A stretch of DNA of 7,557 nt from Candidatus Lambdaproteobacteria bacterium (GTDB taxonomy: Bacteria > SAR324 > NAC60-12), in contig DTUH01000174.1 of assembly GCA_012964265.1 (NCBI GenBank), positions 1-7,557 of the forward strand, written 5' to 3'. This document shows positions 5,440 to 7,557 of the stretch, one piece after another. The translations under genes were made by a program, and so were the position numbers. Positions within the stretch are counted from its first letter, which is position 1. Each line of letters starts with the position of its first letter. The notes under the pieces were generated by a model. It worked only from the letters and a program-made list of their open reading frames with translations, searched no databases and was not told where the DNA came from.

Positions 5440-6345
5440 TCATAATTTAACAGAATAGCGTGCTTCAAGTTTTAGTGTCCAGCGCGCAATCGGGTAACAA
5501 TAAGCAAAGAAAATTAAAAGCGCAAAGCCGAAAAATGGAATCAATAATTCCGGATGGTTGTCTTCGGCTTCCATTGCTTGACGCGAAAGCGTAACTATTT
5601 CCCCTACACCGAGCAAGGAAACCAACGGAGTTGCCATCGTCAAAATCGCATACCAATTCATCCACGGCGGAATCATCCGTTTGAAACATTGCGGCAAAAT
5701 AATTTGCCAAATCGTTTGCACACGACTGAACGCCAGCGATTCCGAAGCCTCCCATTGTCCGGTGGGAACTGACATCACCGCCCCCCGCACGACCTCCGAG
5801 ATATTGGCCATAATGGGCAATGAAAGTCCGAAAACCGCTTTCATCCAATCCGGAATTGGAATGTACCTGTCACCAATTTCAATTTCAAAAGGGAAGGTCA
5901 GCATCACGATAAAGAGCAACACCAACCACGGAGAATTACGAAAAAGTTGCGTGATAAACCATGAAAATTTTCGCACCGGAGACAAAAGAGAAATTTGCCC
6001 CAAACCAAGTAAAACTCCTGCCGCTGTACCAAACAACATGGTGAAAAAACTAATCAATAAATTCATCACGAATCCACTGCCTACAACAAAAGGCAACCAA
6101 CGCCAAAGAGTCGCAAAAGCTTCATTCAGCGTATATTTTGATTGCGCCATCACGGCCAACGGATAGAAGCTGATTAACAAAAAGAGCGCGAACAAAATCA
6201 ATGGCGAAGAAGAAGCCAACCACCGACTAAAACGCAAATCAACAGCCTCTCCCGCCGGATTGCCCCGATACGGCAATAATACAGGCAAATCGCTTTGTTG
6301 TGAATTTGGTGAGATTCCCGGAATCTTGAATAAATTGCTGAACAT
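5440..6345 (-). CDS. Polar amino acid ABC transporter permease (HisM/GlnP-like)
   Basis: This 301-residue inner-membrane protein has about six hydrophobic segments, near residues 47-67, 91-118, 137-151, 168-185, 232-250 and 268-286. The FRNSPWLVLLF stretch (135-145) corresponds to the RGTP/RNSP region of the family. The coupling (EAA) loop is at 199-219, EASESLAFSRVQ... ending in IILPQ; the usually conserved Gly of EAA...G is Ala205 here. It has a roughly 45-residue hydrophilic N-terminal extension before the first membrane segment, longer than in HisM. It is followed by the ATPase with 9 bases between. No second permease or substrate-binding protein is visible, although the family normally needs a periplasmic binder. 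The leader is a T/A-rich stretch with no Shine-Dalgarno. It probably imports the substrate of the neighbouring flavoenzymes (inference). Confidence 0.92.
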   Translation of the reverse strand: MFSNLFKIPGISPNSQQSDLPVLLPYRGNPAGEAVDLRFSRWLASSSPLILFALFLLISFYPLAVMAQSKYTLNEAFATLWRWLPFVVGSGFVMNLLISFFTMLFGTAAGVLLGLGQISLLSPVRKFSWFITQLFRNSPWLVLLFIVMLTFPFEIEIGDRYIPIPDWMKAVFGLSLPIMANISEVVRGAVMSVPTGQWEASESLAFSRVQTIWQIILPQCFKRMIPPWMNWYAILTMATPLVSLLGVGEIVTLSRQAMEAEDNHPELLIPFFGFALLIFFAYCYPIARWTLKLEARYSVKL

Positions 6346-6375
6346 ATTTTTTTAACTTTAATAAATTTTAATAAC

Positions 6376-6405
6376 GGTAGCCCCAGAACGGTGTTCGGGG
6401 CTACC
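6376..6405. terminator. Hairpin between the dehydrogenase and permease genes
   Basis: GGTAGCCCC (6376-6384) pairs with GGGGCTACC (6397-6405), and inside, after a bulged A, GAAC (6386-6389) pairs with GTTC (6393-6396) around a GGT loop: 13 pairs in all. A T-rich stretch follows on the plus strand (TAATTTTTTT), while on the minus strand the hairpin is followed by the weaker GTTATTAAAATTTATT. For the minus-strand genes it could be a leaky terminator or attenuator separating the dehydrogenase from the transporter genes, or a stabilising 3' end. It could also be a dispersed palindromic repeat. Confidence 0.5.
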
Positions 6406-6413
6406 TAATTTTT

Positions 6414-7557
6414 TTATTTTCTTGACGCTAAACCTTTTGGATCGTAAGGCGCATCGAGTGAAACATCAGCCGGAAAACGACGGCAAGCAATTTCAACTTC
6501 AAAATTTTCTGTGTTGAGCATTGTGTCAAGTTTCGTTTCAACACAACTGATATAACCCATCATCACGGCACAACCAAGTGTATGTCCAAAAGTTCCGGAA
6601 GTGGTACGACCGACTAACTTGTTATTCCACCAAATCGGTTCTCCGCCGTGCGGAAATGCTTCGGAATCGGTAACGGTGAGCATCGCCAAGCGACGAGATA
6701 TGCCTTCTTTTTTTTGCTGAAGAAGTGCTTCCTTGCCGATAAACGAATGCGGTTTATTGAATTTTACCGCAAACTCAAGTCCGGCTTGCAATGGTGTATC
6801 GTCTGGCCCGATTTCATGCCCCCAAGCAAAATATCCCTTTTCGATGCGTAAGGAACTGAGAGCCTCGATTCCGGCAAGTTTCAAACCAAGATCACCCCCC
6901 GCTTTGCGGAGTGCATCAAAAACCGGAATTGCGGATTCGCTCGGAATATACAATTCCCAGCCCAACTCGCCGACATAAGACAAACGAGCGGCGCGCACCA
7001 TTGCCGGGCCGACATCAACGGTGCGGTGTGTATAATACGGAAATCCGGAGTTTGAGAAATCGTCTGAACTGACACGGTTCAACAACTCCCGTGAGTTTGG
7101 CCCGGCAATGCTGATAACGGCAAAAGCTCCGGTCATGTCGGTAACTGTTACAAACTCGTCCGGATTTAGGTTTTTACGAATCCAATCTCTATCCCGCACC
7201 GGTTGTCCAGTTCCAGTAATGAGCAAAAAAATCTCCACATCCAAACGCATCAAAGTTAAATCACTTTCGTAACCGCCACGCCGGTTGAGCATGGCTGTAT
7301 AAACGACGCGACGGTCTGCTTTAGAAATGTCATTTGCACACAATCTTTGCAATGCGGTTTCCGCGTCGCGCCCCTGCACAAGCAATTTCCCAAAAGTCGA
7401 TTGGTCAAACAAAACTACCGCTTCTCTGGCCGCTCGATGTTCTTCTGCATGAAGAACATCCCAGCCCGGTTTCTCAAAACTTAACTCCGGCGCAGTCGGT
7501 TTCTTTTCCGGATTAAACCAACGAGGCCGTTCCCACCCCATCCGTGCAGCAAACTCG
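6414..7557 (-). CDS. C-terminal part of a dimethylglycine/sarcosine-dehydrogenase-like flavoprotein with GcvT domain (5' truncated by window edge)
   Basis: The reading frame stays open through the right edge: upstream of the ATG at 7541 the codons read E-F-A-A-R, and FAARMGWERPRWFNPE is the linker seen inside dimethylglycine/sarcosine dehydrogenase-type proteins. The real gene therefore starts outside the window and would have an N-terminal FAD (DAO) domain. Numbering from that internal Met, residues about 30-280 form the aminomethyltransferase (GcvT) domain and about 280-370 its C-terminal barrel. Asp94 in GGYESDLTLMRL matches the folate-dependent catalytic Asp of GcvT. SYVGELGWELYIP (188-200) and the KGYFAWGHEIGPDDTPLQAGLEFAV region are typical of this subfamily. 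Such enzymes oxidatively N-demethylate dimethylglycine or sarcosine and pass formaldehyde-level carbon to tetrahydrofolate. The gene stops at 6414-6416, followed by a hairpin and the permease gene on the same strand. Substrate is inferred from family and context. Confidence 0.9.
   Translation of the reverse strand, partial: EFAARMGWERPRWFNPEKKPTAPELSFEKPGWDVLHAEEHRAAREAVVLFDQSTFGKLLVQGRDAETALQRLCANDISKADRRVVYTAMLNRRGGYESDLTLMRLDVEIFLLITGTGQPVRDRDWIRKNLNPDEFVTVTDMTGAFAVISIAGPNSRELLNRVSSDDFSNSGFPYYTHRTVDVGPAMVRAARLSYVGELGWELYIPSESAIPVFDALRKAGGDLGLKLAGIEALSSLRIEKGYFAWGHEIGPDDTPLQAGLEFAVKFNKPHSFIGKEALLQQKKEGISRRLAMLTVTDSEAFPHGGEPIWWNNKLVGRTTSGTFGHTLGCAVMMGYISCVETKLDTMLNTENFEVEIACRRFPADVSLDAPYDPKGLASRK

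Noticed and set aside
5681..6166. Open plus-strand frame of 161 codons opposite the permease gene
   Set aside because: Antisense to a well-supported membrane protein gene; composition follows from the reverse complement of hydrophobic codons, and no domain is visible.

Overview
The window carries eight protein-coding genes, seven on the minus strand and one small gene on the plus strand, plus a 273-base gene-free palindromic element at the left edge. Base composition is moderate (neither very AT- nor very GC-rich by eye). Most genes lack a strong Shine-Dalgarno sequence and have A/T-rich leaders. The gene families (TauD-type dioxygenase, class III CoA-transferase, dimethylglycine-dehydrogenase-type fusion) are common in free-living or sponge/marine-associated heterotrophs. 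The left-edge element contains a degenerate GTCATTTC...GAAATGAC palindrome of a kind I associate with environmental lineages such as Poribacteria and Bacteroidetes relatives. That is a weak hunch, and no marker gene here fixes the taxon.

Layout from left to right. Bases 1-273 are a repeat element: perfect 48-base inverted arms enclosing two further palindromes. Next, on the minus strand, are an Fe(II)/2-oxoglutarate dioxygenase (301-1131) and a CaiB/BaiF CoA-transferase (1180-2427), 48 bases apart and probably cotranscribed, CoA-transferase first. A plus-strand orphan HicB-type antitoxin (2501-2842) follows, divergent from the CoA-transferase. A second minus-strand series reads from the right edge leftward: the C-terminal part of a dimethylglycine/sarcosine-dehydrogenase-like protein with a GcvT folate domain (6414-beyond 7557), a hairpin, a polar-amino-acid ABC permease (5440-6345), its ATPase (4675-5430), a D-amino-acid-oxidase-family flavoprotein (3458-4636) and a TetR regulator (2848-3489) overlapping the flavoprotein's 3' end.

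The right-hand series reads as an uptake-and-oxidation module for an N-methylated or other secondary amino acid: the ABC proteins import it, the two flavoproteins oxidise C-N bonds, the GcvT domain would pass the one-carbon unit to tetrahydrofolate, and the TetR protein probably controls expression. The periplasmic binding protein is not in the window. The dioxygenase/CoA-transferase pair may be a separate catabolic unit. I see no CRISPR array, RNA gene, transposase or phage gene. The most unusual feature is the nested palindromic element at 1-273; the genes themselves belong to known families and I do not see a clearly new system.
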